A DNA stretch of 54,624 nt from Planctomycetota bacterium (GTDB lineage Bacteria; Planctomycetota; Planctomycetia; Pirellulales; UBA1268). A program made the translations under genes and the position numbers. Where the stretch lies: assembly GCA_003669605.1 (NCBI GenBank), contig QWOP01000033.1, positions 1 to 54,624 of the forward strand. Direction: 5' to 3'. Shown one piece after another: positions 54,415-54,624 of this stretch (position 1 is the first letter of the stretch; each line of letters begins with the position of its first letter). Under the pieces are notes generated by a model. It was not told the origin of the DNA. It did not search any database and worked only from the letters and a program-made list of their open reading frames with translations.

Positions 54415-54624
54415 GGACACCCTCAAGGCATGGGCCGGATACTGTCGGCCAAGACGATCGCCACCGGAGTTTGCTGCCGAGAGGGATCGGGGCGGTTTGG
54501 GCAGCCCTCTCCATCCCCGGATGGCCACGACGCCCTATCCGTGGCGTGTCGTCTGGCTCAAGTTGACTCATGTTTCCGATTTCCGGCAACCCGGGGCCGA
54601 AACCAGATCGTAGCCTGAACCCCC
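54415..54624. promoter_or_regulatory. Region upstream of the FnlABC operon to the right edge
   Basis: 210 bases to the window edge. No credible coding frame is visible. It should contain the fnlA promoter; I see TTGAGC followed by TAGGGC at 18-base spacing on the minus strand (about 54535-54565), a poor match that I do not rely on. Confidence 0.25.

Overview
The window is a gene-dense, high-GC bacterial chromosome segment, almost certainly from a planctomycete (Pirellulales-like). The markers are planctomycete-type cytochrome modules (DUF1549/DUF1553 with DUF1501; DUF1592 with DUF1552; a DUF6797-type di-heme protein), Tat-signal Gfo/Idh/MocA and FG-GAP proteins, a Ser/Thr kinase with a membrane-anchored sensor, and frequent TTG/GTG starts. 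I see no rRNA, tRNA, CRISPR array, integrase or insertion sequence. No gap between genes reaches 300 bases; the longest (20422-20712, 21787-22048, 13080-13333, 38024-38272) are described individually.

Layout. 1-4.9 kb: the 5' part of a phosphotransferase (minus strand, running off the left edge), a secreted met-zincin metalloprotease, a PII-like protein, a receiver-like protein and an unrecognised protein. 4.9-11.7 kb: a minus-strand operon of a giant WD40/cytochrome/DUF1549/DUF1553 protein followed by a Tat-exported DUF1501 protein. 11.8-14.2 kb: a divergent pair, a membrane protein and a methyltransferase. 14.2-20.4 kb: a minus-strand chaperone cluster read as groEL1, groES, groEL2, dnaJ, grpE, fmdB-like, yacG. 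20.7-26.5 kb: an M42 aminopeptidase divergent from hom, an apgM-like gene (proposed homoserine kinase) and lysC, the aspartate-to-threonine pathway. 26.6-30.5 kb: a DUF1592/DUF1552 operon. 30.6-36.4 kb: pepT, a membrane acyltransferase-like protein and a large di-heme/beta-propeller protein. 36.4-41.4 kb: a threonine-aldolase-like lyase, a bifunctional-nuclease-domain protein and valS. 41.5-47.0 kb: a double-FHA ABC transporter with a coiled-coil insertion, then a Ser/Thr kinase with a Cache-like sensor. 47.1-49.7 kb: FG-GAP and Gfo/Idh proteins, translationally coupled. 49.9-54.4 kb: a minus-strand operon for UDP-N-acetyl-L-fucosamine synthesis and transfer.

How they work together: hom, the apgM-like gene and lysC give the first, third and fourth steps from aspartate to phosphohomoserine; the chaperone cluster is a complete Hsp60 plus Hsp40/GrpE set without dnaK; the sugar operon makes and attaches one amino sugar to a surface glycan. 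The most unusual candidate is the FHA/ABC transporter with about 200 residues of repeated coiled coil in its predicted TM5-TM6 loop, next to a sensor kinase that could supply the phosphothreonine its FHA domains recognise.
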